DNA of 64,000 nucleotides from Butyricicoccus pullicaecorum (GCA_018366195.1 JAGZIN010000011.1:6124-70123); one strand, 5' to 3'. Numbered from the stretch's first letter, positions 51,897 through 62,062 are shown. Notes: a model not told the origin generated them from the sequence alone. Numbers and translations are program-made.

Positions 51897-52835
51897 TTAT
51901 TGTATACCCTGCTCCGCAAGATAATCTGTCGAACGCTGAAGCACCTCGGCAAAATCCGAATGTGCGTCGTATGTAATCCATTGTACAGTGGGATCCCGTC
52001 TCAGCCAAGTCAGTTGCCTTTTGGCATAATTTCGGGTACGGCATTTCAGTGTTTCTACGCACACCGCCAGCGAACACTTCCCTTCCAAAAAATCCAGAAG
52101 TTCTTTGTAGCCAATTGCCTGTGCTGCGGTTCCGGTCAGTTGACCGGATTCCCATAAGCGCTGTGTTTCCTCCAGCAGTCCCTGCTCCATCATCTGGTCG
52201 ACCCGCTGATTGATACGCTGATAGAGAGTTTCTCGCTCTGTGGGACAAAGACCGATTTTAACCGCATCATATTTTGGTGCTGCCCGTTTATTTTTCTGGT
52301 TCCACGCATCGAGCGTCATACCGGTCTGTTCAAATACCTCCAATGCACGAATGACCCGTTTCCGGTTGTTGGGGTGCAGCCGTTCTGCCGCTTGCGGATC
52401 CACTGCCGCAAGGCAGGCGTGTACGGCGAGGTTTCCCTGTTCCTGTGCCATAGTTTCATATTTCTGACGAATCCGAAAATCGGTTTCATCGCCTGTAAAG
52501 GCATTTCCCTCAATGAGAGAATCCAGATACAGACCAGTTCCGCCCACAACAATCGGAATTTTTCCGTCAGCCAGAAGGGTTTGAACACAGGTATCTGCCA
52601 GTGCTGTATAGCGTGCAACCGAAAACGGCTCGCCCGGGTCAATGATATCAATCATGTGATGCCGAATCCCTTTTTGCTCAGCTGCCGATGGCTTTGCCGT
52701 TCCAATATCCATGCTCCGATAAATTTGCATGGAATCTGAGGAAATGATTTCTGTTCCAAGCTTTTGAGCCAGAGCAATGGAAAGTGCCGTCTTGCCGCTG
52801 GCGGTAGGTCCTGTAATACAGATGAGGTTTTTCAT
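51897..52835 (-). CDS. miaA: tRNA dimethylallyltransferase
   Basis: MiaA adds an isopentenyl group to A37 of tRNAs reading UNN codons. The 312-residue protein has the P-loop CITGPTASGKTALSIALAQ, SSDSMQIYRSMDIGTAKPS, HMIDIIDPGEPFSVARY, the VVGGTGLYLDSLIEG loop and QAIGYKELLDFLEG. It precedes hfq and directly follows mutL (one base). MiaB, which methylthiolates the same base, is encoded upstream in the same run of genes. Confidence 0.96.
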   Translation of the reverse strand: MKNLICITGPTASGKTALSIALAQKLGTEIISSDSMQIYRSMDIGTAKPSAAEQKGIRHHMIDIIDPGEPFSVARYTALADTCVQTLLADGKIPIVVGGTGLYLDSLIEGNAFTGDETDFRIRQKYETMAQEQGNLAVHACLAAVDPQAAERLHPNNRKRVIRALEVFEQTGMTLDAWNQKNKRAAPKYDAVKIGLCPTERETLYQRINQRVDQMMEQGLLEETQRLWESGQLTGTAAQAIGYKELLDFLEGKCSLAVCVETLKCRTRNYAKRQLTWLRRDPTVQWITYDAHSDFAEVLQRSTDYLAEQGIQ

Positions 52836-52836
52836 A

Positions 52837-54849
52837 CTATTGATTCACCCGCTTAAACATTTTATCCAGCTCATATCGGCTGAGCCGTACAGTGACAGGA
52901 CGACCATGTGGGCAGCTGGTAATTTCCGAATCTGCCAACACACGGCTGCAAAAATCCTGCAGCTCTGTCATAGAGGTATCCATTCCAGCCTTGATTGCAG
53001 ATTTACAGGCAACTGTATGAATCAGGTCGTCTAGCCGGTCGGGCACCGGTGCACGGCTGCTCATCAGCTTATCTGCCATTTCGCACAGTGTTTCTGAAAT
53101 CTCTGCACAATCCAGATAGGCAGGAATTTCACGAATTGCGAAGCTGTTTTGCCCGAAGGACTCAATGGAAAAGCCGATTTTTTGGATTTCGTCCAGATGT
53201 TCGGACAGTGCTGCATGCTCTGCGGCGGTTACCTCCGCAATGACAGGCGTCAAAAGGGTCTGACGCGGGATTTCTGTTTGCGTGCGCAGACGGTTAAAAA
53301 TCATGCGTTCATGGGCAGCGTGCTTGTCAATGAGCACAAGCCCCTTTTCGTCCTCTGCCACAATGTAAGTATGAAACGCCTCACCCAAAACACGGGCAGA
53401 TGGGTCTGGTGCTGTTTGTGGCGGAATGGCGTTCTTTTCTGGTGCAGCAGCGGCAATCTGTGGCAGATAGTCCCAGCCTAGCTCCTCGTCAAAATCATCT
53501 GCATCAATATAAGGCTTCTTGACGGGTCTTTGATGCAGCTTCATGGCAGATTCCGGCGCCGTTTCCTGCTGCAAGGTATGTATTTTAATGGTGCGTCCCA
53601 GCATCTCATAGGTATCTACCACAGGATAGCGCTGCTTGGGTGTTTCTTTGACCGGTGTGTGTTCTGCCGACAGGGGTTCTTGTGTTGGAGCTGCCTGTGT
53701 GCTGCAAGCCTCTGATTTTTCTGATGCCGCAGGTACAGATGGAGCGGATTGCAGTTCCGTTTCCTGTAACGCAGTGGTGACAGAAAGCTGCTCCTTGCTG
53801 ATAGAATCCTCGCGAGCGGGCTTTTTACCATCAGAAGCTCGAATTTCCGGAATATTGTCATTCTGCTCCAAGGCGTTTTTACAAGCGATGTAAATGATAT
53901 CAAAAACTGCTTTTTCCTGTGCAAACTTGACCTCTGTTTTTGCCGGATGTACATTCACATCAACAAGATGGAACGGAAGCGTCAAAAAGAGCGCACCGGA
54001 CGGATACTTTCCGGTAATGATTTGATTCCGGTACGCCTCTTCAAAGGCTGCCTGCATGACGCGTGATTTGATATAACGTCCATTTACAAAGAAATGCTGC
54101 ATGGAGCGATTGGGGCGTCCAGCATGTGGCTTTGTAATATATCCCCATGCAGCAAGCGCATCTTTTGAAAACTTTGGAACTTCAATGAGATTTGCGGTCA
54201 TTTCTTTGCCAAATACGGAAAATACGGGGGCGATGAGCTTCCCTTTTCCGGGCGTTGCGAATATTTGCCTGCCATCTCGAATCATGGTAAATGCAATTTC
54301 GGAATGGGACATGGCAGCATGCTGCACGACCGAAACCACATAGCCTGCCTCGGTGAAATCCTTGCGCAAAAATTTCATGCGTGCCGGAGTATTAAAAAAC
54401 AAGTCGCGGACAATCATCGTTGTCCCTTCCGGACAGCCAGCATCGTCCTGTTCGGTCATGGTACCGGCTTCTAAGTGAATATGGGTGCCTGCAAGCATAT
54501 TGGCCTGCTTGGTAAATAAATCAATTCGAGAGACCGATGCAATGGCGGCAAGCGCTTCTCCACGAAATCCAAGGGTTCCGATGGAAGTCAGGTCTTGTTC
54601 GGTACGCAGCTTACTGGTGGCATGACGGCGGAATGCAATGGGTGCATCTTCCGGTGCTATGCCGCACCCGTTATCTGTAATACGCAGATACGAAATCCCA
54701 CCATGCTCGATTTCTATGGTGATTTGTGTTGCTCCTGCGTCGATTGCGTTTTCGACAAGCTCTTTCGCAACCGAGGCAGGACGTTCTACCACCTCGCCAG
54801 CTGCAATCAGGTCGGCAAGATGGCTGGATAGCTCCTGAATTATCGGCAT
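52837..54849 (-). CDS. mutL: DNA mismatch repair protein MutL
   Basis: MutL couples MutS mismatch recognition to strand incision. The 670-residue protein has the GHKL ATPase motifs (ELVENAIDAGATQI; ITDNGCGIAPEDAP; TLGFRGEALAAIASVSR), a long variable linker (residues 340 to 470), and a C-terminal domain with LIDKHAAHERMIFN, CPHGRPVTVRLS and FKR. The endonuclease signature DQHAxxExxxxE is kept at Asp, His and first Glu, while Gln is Lys and the last Glu is Asn. Close downstream of mutS (23 bases). Confidence 0.96.
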   Translation of the reverse strand: MPIIQELSSHLADLIAAGEVVERPASVAKELVENAIDAGATQITIEIEHGGISYLRITDNGCGIAPEDAPIAFRRHATSKLRTEQDLTSIGTLGFRGEALAAIASVSRIDLFTKQANMLAGTHIHLEAGTMTEQDDAGCPEGTTMIVRDLFFNTPARMKFLRKDFTEAGYVVSVVQHAAMSHSEIAFTMIRDGRQIFATPGKGKLIAPVFSVFGKEMTANLIEVPKFSKDALAAWGYITKPHAGRPNRSMQHFFVNGRYIKSRVMQAAFEEAYRNQIITGKYPSGALFLTLPFHLVDVNVHPAKTEVKFAQEKAVFDIIYIACKNALEQNDNIPEIRASDGKKPAREDSISKEQLSVTTALQETELQSAPSVPAASEKSEACSTQAAPTQEPLSAEHTPVKETPKQRYPVVDTYEMLGRTIKIHTLQQETAPESAMKLHQRPVKKPYIDADDFDEELGWDYLPQIAAAAPEKNAIPPQTAPDPSARVLGEAFHTYIVAEDEKGLVLIDKHAAHERMIFNRLRTQTEIPRQTLLTPVIAEVTAAEHAALSEHLDEIQKIGFSIESFGQNSFAIREIPAYLDCAEISETLCEMADKLMSSRAPVPDRLDDLIHTVACKSAIKAGMDTSMTELQDFCSRVLADSEITSCPHGRPVTVRLSRYELDKMFKRVNQ

Positions 54850-54872
54850 AAAGCATCTGTCTCCTTTCTCTA

Positions 54873-57455
54873 TTAATCTAACATACGTTGTAGTTCATGC
54901 AAAGCAGTCAAGGCTTCGATGGGGGTCATCGTGTCAATTCGCAGTGCGCGGAGACGGTCAGCCAGTGCATTCAGGCTCAAATCGACCATAGAAATCTGGT
55001 CATCTGATGGTGTCTCCTGTGTGATAGGGGATATCGAGGGCTGTGTCTCCAGCTCTGCAAGGATTTGTTTGGCGCGTTTTATGACCTGTGCGGGGACACC
55101 TGCAAGCTTTGCAACCTCGATTCCATAGCTGTCATCTGCCCCGCCACGAATGATTTTTCGTAAAAATGTGATATCATCACCACGCTTTTTGACGGCGATG
55201 TTATAGTTCTTAACACCCGGCAGCAGCTGCTCAAGAGCAGTTAATTCATGGTAGTGCGTTGCAAATAAGGTGCGTGCGCCAATACGCTTTTTGTCTGCGA
55301 TATACTCAACGACCGCGCGTGCAATGGACATACCATCATACGTAGAGGTACCACGCCCAATTTCATCTAAAATCAGAAGACTGTTGTGTGTTGCCCCACG
55401 CAGGATTTCGGCAACCTCGCTCATTTCCACCATAAAAGTAGATTGACCGCTTGCCAAATCATCGGAAGCCCCCACACGGGTAAAAATTTGGTCTACGACA
55501 CCAATGCGGGCTGCGGAGGCCGGAACGAAAGAGCCTATTTGCGCTAAAATGGTGATGAGGGCTACCTGCCGCATATAAGTGGATTTTCCCGCCATATTGG
55601 GACCGGTAATAATGGCAGTCCGGTTATCTGCCTGATCGAGTAAGGTATCATTGGGAATGAACATCGAGCCTTTGAGCATCTTTTCTACAACTGGGTGTCG
55701 TCCGTCTCGAATTTCGATTCGGCCAGATAAATCAACCTCTGGACAAACATAATGTTCTTCTGCTGCCAGATTGCTGAGGGAAAGCAGGACATCTACATTG
55801 GATAACGCATGTGCGGTGCGCTGGATACGGTGTACTTGGCGAGCGATTTCTTCTCTCACAGCACAGAATAAATCATATTCCAAAGCAACCAAACGTTCTT
55901 GGGCACCAAGCACCTGTCCTTCCAACTGTTTGAGCTCATCTGTGATATAGCGTTCACAGTTTGCAAGGGTCTGTTTGCGGATATAATGAGCGGGAACAGC
56001 GTCCAGATTGGTTTTTGTGACCTCTAAATAATAGCCAAATACGCGGTTATATCCAACTTTCAGCGTTTTGATGCCTGTTGCATCGCGTTCGCGCTGTTCA
56101 ATTTCTGCAATCTTTCCTTTGCCTCCGGAAGCCAGCTCTCGAAGCTCGTCGATTTCTGGACGGAAGCCCGGTTGAATCAGTCCGCCTTCGCGCACCGATA
56201 CCGGAGGTTCCTCCACGATTGCTGCTCCAATCAGCGCACAGGTATCTTCGAGCGGGTCAATACGCGCATTGAGTTCATGCATGAGCGGGACATCAACCTG
56301 TGCAAGTTGTTCCCGCAGCGCGGGCAAATGAGAGAGCGACATGTGCATCGCACGCAAGTCCCGACAATTTGCGGTTCCATAGACGATACGGGAAATCAGG
56401 CGTTCCATATCAAACATTTGCTTGAGGTTATCCCCGATTTCGGCGCGTAATAATGCATCATCAACCAGCTCTGTAATGACTGCTTGCCGTTTTTGAATAT
56501 GAACCGGATTTAAGAGCGGCTTTTCCAGCCATTGACGAATCATACGCGAACCCATTGCTGTTTTGGTACGGTCGATAACCGATAGCAAAGAGCCTTTTTT
56601 CTCTTTGGTTCTCATGGTTTCGGATAGTTCCAGATTTCGTCTTGCTGTAAGATTCAGCTCCATATATTGTCCATGCTGATAGATGTAAAGGGTATTGAGA
56701 CTGCCAAGGCTGCTCTTTTGGGTTTCCTCTAAATAATGCAGCAGCCCTCCCAATGCTTTGCATAAAAGCATATTCTCTTGCAGACCATTCTTTTCGATGC
56801 TTTCTTCTCCGAAGCATTGGGATACCGTTTGCAACGCAGTGTCCTCGGCAAACACCTGCAAAGGAGAAAAAATAGATTCCATGCGCTCCTTGAGAAATGC
56901 GTGCAGAACGGTATCTTCTGCTGCTGTACCACCGAGCAGGGATTCCCGCGGCATAAAACGGGAAAGTTCGCTAAATAGTTCCCCTGTACTTTGTGTCAGA
57001 ACACCATACACCTCTCCCGTAGAGATATCTGCAAAGCAGACGCCGGCATTTTGCCCTTCTGCATACAGACCGCATAGAAAATTATTTTTATGTTCATCTA
57101 GCATAGAGGCTTCGATGACTGTTCCGGGGGTGACCATGCGCACGATTTCACGCTTGACCAATCCCTTGGCAGACTTTGGGTCTTCCACCTGCTCACAGAT
57201 TGCAACCTTGTATCCCTTGCGTACCAGTCTGCCGATATATGTTTCGCTTGCATGATAGGGTACGCCGCACATGGGCGCACGCTTTTCCTGACCACAGTCT
57301 CTGCCGGTTAGGGTAAGCTCCAGCTCTCTGGACACCAATACAGCATCATCAAAAAACATCTCATAAAAATCACCGAGACGATAGAACAAAATATAATCGC
57401 GGCACTTCTCTTTGATTTCGAAGTACTGCTGCATCATAGGTGTGAATTGTGCCAT
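54873..57455 (-). CDS. mutS: DNA mismatch repair protein MutS
   Basis: MutS binds mismatches and insertion loops. The 860-residue protein begins MAQFTPMMQQYFEIKEKCRDYILFYRLGDFYEMF, containing the mismatch-wedge Phe-x-Glu in FYEMFFDDA, and ends with the ABC-type ATPase (ITGPNMAGKSTYMRQVALITILAQ; STFMVEMSEVAEILRGAT; SLLILDEIGRGTSTYDG). ATG 57455 is chosen behind AAGAAGG; an 11-residue extension upstream has no family support. Part of a miaB-mutS-mutL-miaA-hfq run. Confidence 0.97.
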   Translation of the reverse strand: MAQFTPMMQQYFEIKEKCRDYILFYRLGDFYEMFFDDAVLVSRELELTLTGRDCGQEKRAPMCGVPYHASETYIGRLVRKGYKVAICEQVEDPKSAKGLVKREIVRMVTPGTVIEASMLDEHKNNFLCGLYAEGQNAGVCFADISTGEVYGVLTQSTGELFSELSRFMPRESLLGGTAAEDTVLHAFLKERMESIFSPLQVFAEDTALQTVSQCFGEESIEKNGLQENMLLCKALGGLLHYLEETQKSSLGSLNTLYIYQHGQYMELNLTARRNLELSETMRTKEKKGSLLSVIDRTKTAMGSRMIRQWLEKPLLNPVHIQKRQAVITELVDDALLRAEIGDNLKQMFDMERLISRIVYGTANCRDLRAMHMSLSHLPALREQLAQVDVPLMHELNARIDPLEDTCALIGAAIVEEPPVSVREGGLIQPGFRPEIDELRELASGGKGKIAEIEQRERDATGIKTLKVGYNRVFGYYLEVTKTNLDAVPAHYIRKQTLANCERYITDELKQLEGQVLGAQERLVALEYDLFCAVREEIARQVHRIQRTAHALSNVDVLLSLSNLAAEEHYVCPEVDLSGRIEIRDGRHPVVEKMLKGSMFIPNDTLLDQADNRTAIITGPNMAGKSTYMRQVALITILAQIGSFVPASAARIGVVDQIFTRVGASDDLASGQSTFMVEMSEVAEILRGATHNSLLILDEIGRGTSTYDGMSIARAVVEYIADKKRIGARTLFATHYHELTALEQLLPGVKNYNIAVKKRGDDITFLRKIIRGGADDSYGIEVAKLAGVPAQVIKRAKQILAELETQPSISPITQETPSDDQISMVDLSLNALADRLRALRIDTMTPIEALTALHELQRMLD

Positions 57456-57502
57456 GGGGTTTCCTTCTTTTCTCCATATAAAAATCAATTGTGAGGGCTG
57501 CC

Positions 57503-58927
57503 TTATGCTCTGCCAAACAGACAGCGCAGAGAGGTTTTCTCAATCACAACGTCTGCAAATTTTCCAATTTCCAGATTCTCTCCGGCACAGCAGACCAATA
57601 AGCCGCCTTCTGTGCGTGCTGTGAGCGGGTATTCCTTCCCTTTGCTGTGTCCATCGACCAGAACACGCAGATGTCTGCCTAGATAGGCATTTTGACGCGT
57701 CTCGACACAGGCGTCCTGCGTTTGGAGCAGGCGTTCAAATCGAGCCTGCTTGACTGCATGAGGCGTATCGTCCTGCATTTCGGCTGCTGGAGTACCGCTG
57801 CGCTTGGAATACAGGAAGGTAAACAGCATATCAAATCCAATTTCCGAAACCATTTGTCGGGTTTGTTCAAAATCCTCCTCGGTTTCTCCCGGAAATCCAA
57901 CAATGATATCGCTGGAAAGTGTGATTTCTGGCATTTTGCTGCGTGCATAAGCAATCAACTCTCGGTAATGCGCTGCCGTATAACCGCGATTCATACGACG
58001 TAAAACCGTATCGCTGCCCGATTGAAACGGCAGATGCAGCTGCTTTGCCACCTTTGCACAGCGCGCCATGGTATCAAACAGCTTATGGGAGGCATCTTTC
58101 GGGTGACTGGTCATAAAGCGGAGCAGAAAATCACCTGAAACTGCATTGAGCTTTTCCAGCAAATCAGCAAAATCAATGGGCTCCTCCAAGTCTTTGCCAT
58201 ACGAATTGACATTTTGACCCAGCAGCGTGATATCTTTATATCCGTCTGCAACCAGCTGGGTCAGCTCCTGTACAATATCTTGCGGTGCGCGGCTTCTCTC
58301 TCGTCCGCGTACATAAGGTACGATACAGTAGGTACAGAAGTTATTGCAGCCATACATGATGGATAGCCATGCTTTGGTTCCTCCATCACGCAGAACAGGT
58401 AACCCCTCTGCAATATAGCCAGATGACTCACCGCTGGTATCAAAAATGCGTTTGTCGCCTGTAAGCGAACGATACAGCAGCTCAGGAAAACGCCAGAGCG
58501 CATGGGTTCCAAAGACCAAATCGACCTGCGGATAACTTTTTTTGATTTTTTCGGGAATATGGTCCTGCTGTACCATGCAGCCGCAAAGACAGATGGTTAC
58601 CTCAGGACGGGCTTTTTTGAGGTGGGACAGTGCTCCAACATTTCCCAACGCACGGCTTTCTGCATGCTCACGCACCGCACAGGTGTTGATGACAATGACA
58701 TCAGCGTCCTCGGCACATGCAGCACGTTCATACCCCATTTCCTCCAGCATACCTGCAATCTGCTGGGTATCTGCTTCGTTTTGCTGACAGCCAAAGGTTT
58801 GTGTGAATGCGCGCAGTGAACGCCCGCAGACCTGCGCCTTTTCTGCGTTCATTTTTGCAATGAACTGCATATATTCATATTGATGCGCAATCTGTTCTTG
58901 TGTGACAACGGTTTTATTTTTGGACAT
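57503..58927 (-). CDS. miaB: tRNA-2-methylthio-N6-dimethylallyladenosine synthase
   Basis: MiaB is a radical-SAM methylthiotransferase acting after MiaA. The 474-residue protein has an N-terminal UPF0004 domain with three cluster cysteines (TFGCQQNEAD, INTCAVREHAE, LCGCMVQ), the radical-SAM CX3CX2C motif (YGCNNFCTYCIVPYVRGRERSR), and a C-terminal TRAM domain (LGRHLRVLVDGHSKGKEY). Residues 1 to 35 precede the domain, as is common in Clostridia. It lies 47 bases before mutS. Confidence 0.96.
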   Translation of the reverse strand: MSKNKTVVTQEQIAHQYEYMQFIAKMNAEKAQVCGRSLRAFTQTFGCQQNEADTQQIAGMLEEMGYERAACAEDADVIVINTCAVREHAESRALGNVGALSHLKKARPEVTICLCGCMVQQDHIPEKIKKSYPQVDLVFGTHALWRFPELLYRSLTGDKRIFDTSGESSGYIAEGLPVLRDGGTKAWLSIMYGCNNFCTYCIVPYVRGRERSRAPQDIVQELTQLVADGYKDITLLGQNVNSYGKDLEEPIDFADLLEKLNAVSGDFLLRFMTSHPKDASHKLFDTMARCAKVAKQLHLPFQSGSDTVLRRMNRGYTAAHYRELIAYARSKMPEITLSSDIIVGFPGETEEDFEQTRQMVSEIGFDMLFTFLYSKRSGTPAAEMQDDTPHAVKQARFERLLQTQDACVETRQNAYLGRHLRVLVDGHSKGKEYPLTARTEGGLLVCCAGENLEIGKFADVVIEKTSLRCLFGRA

Positions 58928-58948
58928 GGGATTCCCTTTCTAAAAAAT

Positions 58949-59617
58949 TCATCGAAACGCCTGCATTTTCTCGTTATAGACACACAGCCGATGATAGCCT
59001 GCATGAATGTCTGAATACTGCGGCAAATACTGTTCTATGGCACGGGTCAAATATTCCGGACTCATATTGTTGTTTCCGGCTGCTGTAATTACCTCAGCGA
59101 TGACCTGTCCGTTTTCCTCAGAAATCTGTATTTCCGTAAAGAAGTCACGCATGTTGACGAGCTTTTCCCCACGTTTGGAGCGCTTGACAATTTCGATGGT
59201 ATCACGTGCAAACAGCTCTGATACCTGCTTTACGAAATCCTCCGGAATCTCCTGTGCAAAGCTCCATGTGATTCGGTATTTTGACCACGCGATTTCACGC
59301 AGCGGCATACCACCGTCAGACAGTGGATAAATCTCAATTGCCCGCAATCCTTCTGGGAATACGGAATTCAGTGTTTCCACGGCATGAGCCGGAACCGACT
59401 CAGTCAGAAGGTTAAAATCCAACAGCTCCCATTCTCCAGAATATCCGGTTGAGAGCGGGAGTGCAACGGACACATAAGCATGCTGATTAAATCCCTCTGT
59501 AAACCAGAGCGGCATTTCACAGCGCGCCATGGCGCGCTGCATGGTGTGCATCAAATCAAGATGGGAAATGTATTTTGCACGACCCTCCTTGGCAAATTTC
59601 ATGCGAGCCTTAAACAC
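58949..59617 (-). CDS. TIGR03936 / DUF2344 radical-SAM-associated protein
   Basis: The 222-residue protein begins KARMKFAKEGRAKYISHLDLMHTMQRAMARCEMPLWFTEG and has NQHAYVSVALPLSTGYSGEWELLDF, the hallmark of DUF2344 proteins that accompany the TIGR03960 radical-SAM protein. It may be a tRNA- or rRNA-modification partner, but no reaction is established. It overlaps the radical-SAM gene by eight bases, and the two are often fused in other bacteria. Confidence 0.9.
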   Translation of the reverse strand: MFKARMKFAKEGRAKYISHLDLMHTMQRAMARCEMPLWFTEGFNQHAYVSVALPLSTGYSGEWELLDFNLLTESVPAHAVETLNSVFPEGLRAIEIYPLSDGGMPLREIAWSKYRITWSFAQEIPEDFVKQVSELFARDTIEIVKRSKRGEKLVNMRDFFTEIQISEENGQVIAEVITAAGNNNMSPEYLTRAIEQYLPQYSDIHAGYHRLCVYNEKMQAFR

Positions 59618-61448
59618 AGCACTTCCCTCCTTCCAGCAGACGGTTGGAACCGCAGCCCGTGCATTTTTTCATACAATCAGCTGTAATCGCAGCCTCGCGC
59701 GAAAGCGCCCATTCACGTTTCAGATATTCTTTGGTTGTGCCGCAGCCGATATGATCCCATGGGAAAATTTCGTCCAGCGGACGCTGGCGGCAGGCATAAA
59801 AAGTCGGGTTCAGCCCACAGTCCGCAAATGCCTGCTGCCATTTCTCATAAGAGAAGCACTGATCCCAGCCATCGAACTTACAGCCATTTTTCCATGCGGT
59901 ATAAATTGCCTGCCCTTGACGGCGGTCACCGCGAGCAATTACACCCTCCATGACAGAGGTTTCTGCATCATGCCAGTTGTAGGTGACATTCTTGGTTTTC
60001 ATGATTTTCTTCATGTAATCCTGTTTGCCGCGCAGCATTTCCAGCGAATTCTGTGCGTCCCATTGGAATGGGGTTTGCGGCTTTGGCACGAAGCAAGAAG
60101 CCGAAGCCGTAATTTTGACGCCGCGCTGACGATTGTCTGTATGCATGCGCCAGCAGTACGCAACCTTCTTACAAATGTCTGAAATACCGTCCAAGTCCTC
60201 TGATGTTTCGGTTGGCAGCCCCATCATAAAATAGAGCTTCACATTGTTCCAGCCACCCTTGAATGCAATTTCGCAAGCGTGCAGCACATCATCTTCGGTA
60301 ATATTCTTGTTGATTACATCACGCAGACGCTGTGTACCAGCTTCGCAGGCAAAGGTCAATCCGCTTTTGCGAACCTTCTGTACACGCTGCATCAGCTCAG
60401 AGCTGAAGCTGTCCGCGCGCAGAGAAGGCAGAGACAGACTGATATGACGTGGCTCACAGTAATCGAGCATACATTCCGTCAATTCTCCAAGCTCGCCGTA
60501 GTCGCTGGTAGATAGAGAGGAAAGGGAAATTTCTTCATAGCCGGAATTTTTGAGAACAGCTTCCGCCTGCCGCAGCAGGGTTTCTTTAGATTTCCGGCGC
60601 AGCGGGCGATAGGTATGCCCTGCCTGACAGAACCGACAGCCGCGCGGACAGCCGCGGAACAGCTCAATCATAGCACGGTCGAATACAATATCCGTAGATG
60701 GCACAACAAAATAATTTGGATAATACATGCTATCCAAATCTTTTACAATGCGCTTTTGAACAAAAGCAGGAGCACCAGACTGGGGTGTACAACTGGCAAT
60801 GGTTCCATCTGCATGGTAGGCAATCTCATAAAGAGATGGTACATATATACCGGGAATTTGTGCCGCCTTCATCAAAAATTCCTGCTTGCTCAGACCATTC
60901 TTTTTGGCATGGAGATAGAGGTTGGTGAAATCCAGCATGATTTCTTCCCCGTCACCAATGAGAAACAGGTCAATAAAATCGCAAAGCGGTTCGGGATTGT
61001 ATGCGCATGGACCGCCTGCAATGACTAAATTTTGAAGTCCATGCCGGTCTTTTGCATGCACAGGAATCCCGCCCAAATCCAACATATTGAGAATGTTGGT
61101 AAAGGACAATTCATATTGCAGCGTGAACGCGACAATATCAAATTCAGATAAGGGGGTTCCGCTTTCGAGTCCATAGAGCGGAATGTTCGCCTTACGCATC
61201 TCAGCTTCCATATCAATCCACGGTGCAAATACACGCTCACACCAGATATTTTTCTGGTCATTGAGCAAACCATATAAGATACGAGAACCCAAGTGAGACA
61301 TTCCAACTTCATAGACATCTGGGAAGCAGAATGCAAAATGTAAATCAATATTATTTTTATCTTTGGTGACAGAACCCCATTCACCGCCAACATAGCGTGC
61401 AGGCTTTTGCACGCGCGGCAGGATCTGTTCCAGAGCAGAATGCAGCAT
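59610..61448 (-). CDS. TIGR03960 family B12-binding-domain radical SAM protein
   Basis: The 612-residue protein has an N-terminal cobalamin-binding-like domain (FCFPDVYEVGMSHLGSRILYGLLN), followed by the radical-SAM motif ELFRGCPRGCRFCQAGHTYRPLRRKS (CX3CX2C), SLSSLSTSDYGELGEL, and a C-terminal cysteine pair (CMKKCTGCGSNR). ATG 61448 has GGAGGG six bases upstream; an earlier in-frame ATG at 61466 overlaps nothing useful. RNase E/G and ribosomal L21 genes, frequent neighbours elsewhere, are absent here. Confidence 0.92.
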   Translation of the reverse strand: MLHSALEQILPRVQKPARYVGGEWGSVTKDKNNIDLHFAFCFPDVYEVGMSHLGSRILYGLLNDQKNIWCERVFAPWIDMEAEMRKANIPLYGLESGTPLSEFDIVAFTLQYELSFTNILNMLDLGGIPVHAKDRHGLQNLVIAGGPCAYNPEPLCDFIDLFLIGDGEEIMLDFTNLYLHAKKNGLSKQEFLMKAAQIPGIYVPSLYEIAYHADGTIASCTPQSGAPAFVQKRIVKDLDSMYYPNYFVVPSTDIVFDRAMIELFRGCPRGCRFCQAGHTYRPLRRKSKETLLRQAEAVLKNSGYEEISLSSLSTSDYGELGELTECMLDYCEPRHISLSLPSLRADSFSSELMQRVQKVRKSGLTFACEAGTQRLRDVINKNITEDDVLHACEIAFKGGWNNVKLYFMMGLPTETSEDLDGISDICKKVAYCWRMHTDNRQRGVKITASASCFVPKPQTPFQWDAQNSLEMLRGKQDYMKKIMKTKNVTYNWHDAETSVMEGVIARGDRRQGQAIYTAWKNGCKFDGWDQCFSYEKWQQAFADCGLNPTFYACRQRPLDEIFPWDHIGCGTTKEYLKREWALSREAAITADCMKKCTGCGSNRLLEGGKCCV

Positions 61449-61590
61449 GATAGCCCTCCATTTCATATACAGAAACCATTATATACTGTTTTTTTGTTTT
61501 TTGCAATCAATATTTAGAATAAAGAAGTGTTTTTCGCAGTTTTCAGCAATAAATATGGTGATATTTGTGTAAAAGATAACGGATAAGAAC

Positions 61591-61627
61591 ACAAAATCAC
61601 TGAGGTATGATTCCCCAGTGATTTTGT
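61591..61627 (-). terminator. Terminator after the ArsR-type gene
   Basis: ACAAAATCACTG and CAGTGATTTTGT form a perfect 12-bp stem with a 13-base loop, 18 bases past the stop. The strand beyond is only moderately T-rich. Confidence 0.75.
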
Positions 61628-61644
61628 ATGCTCCGGAAAAGATT

Positions 61645-62019
61645 TTAAGGCATCACGGCAGGCTCCTGAATATGTTCAAAGCCCTGTTCTAAAATGGTTC
61701 CAATATGGGAATCCGACAATTTGTAATAGACGGTTTTGCCTTCCTTTCGGTTCGATACTAACCGTACCTGCTTCAAAAAGCGTAGCTGATGCGAAATTGC
61801 AGATTGCGTCATTCCTAAAAGCGCTGCAATATCACAAACACACAGCTCGTGGATTGCCAGTGCAGATAAAATCCGCAGCCGTGTCTTATCAGAGAATGCC
61901 TTGAAAAAGTCCGATGCCAATCGAGTTACCTGTTCATCTGGCATCTGGCATTGTACATTCTGTATTGTGCTGCAATGCACACTATTTTCTTCACAGCAAA
62001 CAAGAGTATCTTTGACCAT
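61645..62019 (-). CDS. ArsR/SmtB-family metal sensor, CadC-like
   Basis: The 124-residue repressor has a winged helix (LCVCDIAALLGMTQSAISHQLRFL), with the ELCVCD metal motif in the alpha-3 region and an N-terminal Cys cluster (LVCCEENSVHC), both typical of the CadC/CmtR type sensing Cd, Pb or Zn; a conserved HIGTILEQGFEHIQE helix follows. ATG 62019 lies behind GAGGTGAGG. No metal-export ATPase or other target is adjacent, so its regulon must lie elsewhere, or its partner was lost. Confidence 0.9.
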   Translation of the reverse strand: MVKDTLVCCEENSVHCSTIQNVQCQMPDEQVTRLASDFFKAFSDKTRLRILSALAIHELCVCDIAALLGMTQSAISHQLRFLKQVRLVSNRKEGKTVYYKLSDSHIGTILEQGFEHIQEPAVMP

Positions 62020-62062
62020 GTCCCTCACCTCACACTGTTGGTTCAAACAGACTCATATTTTT

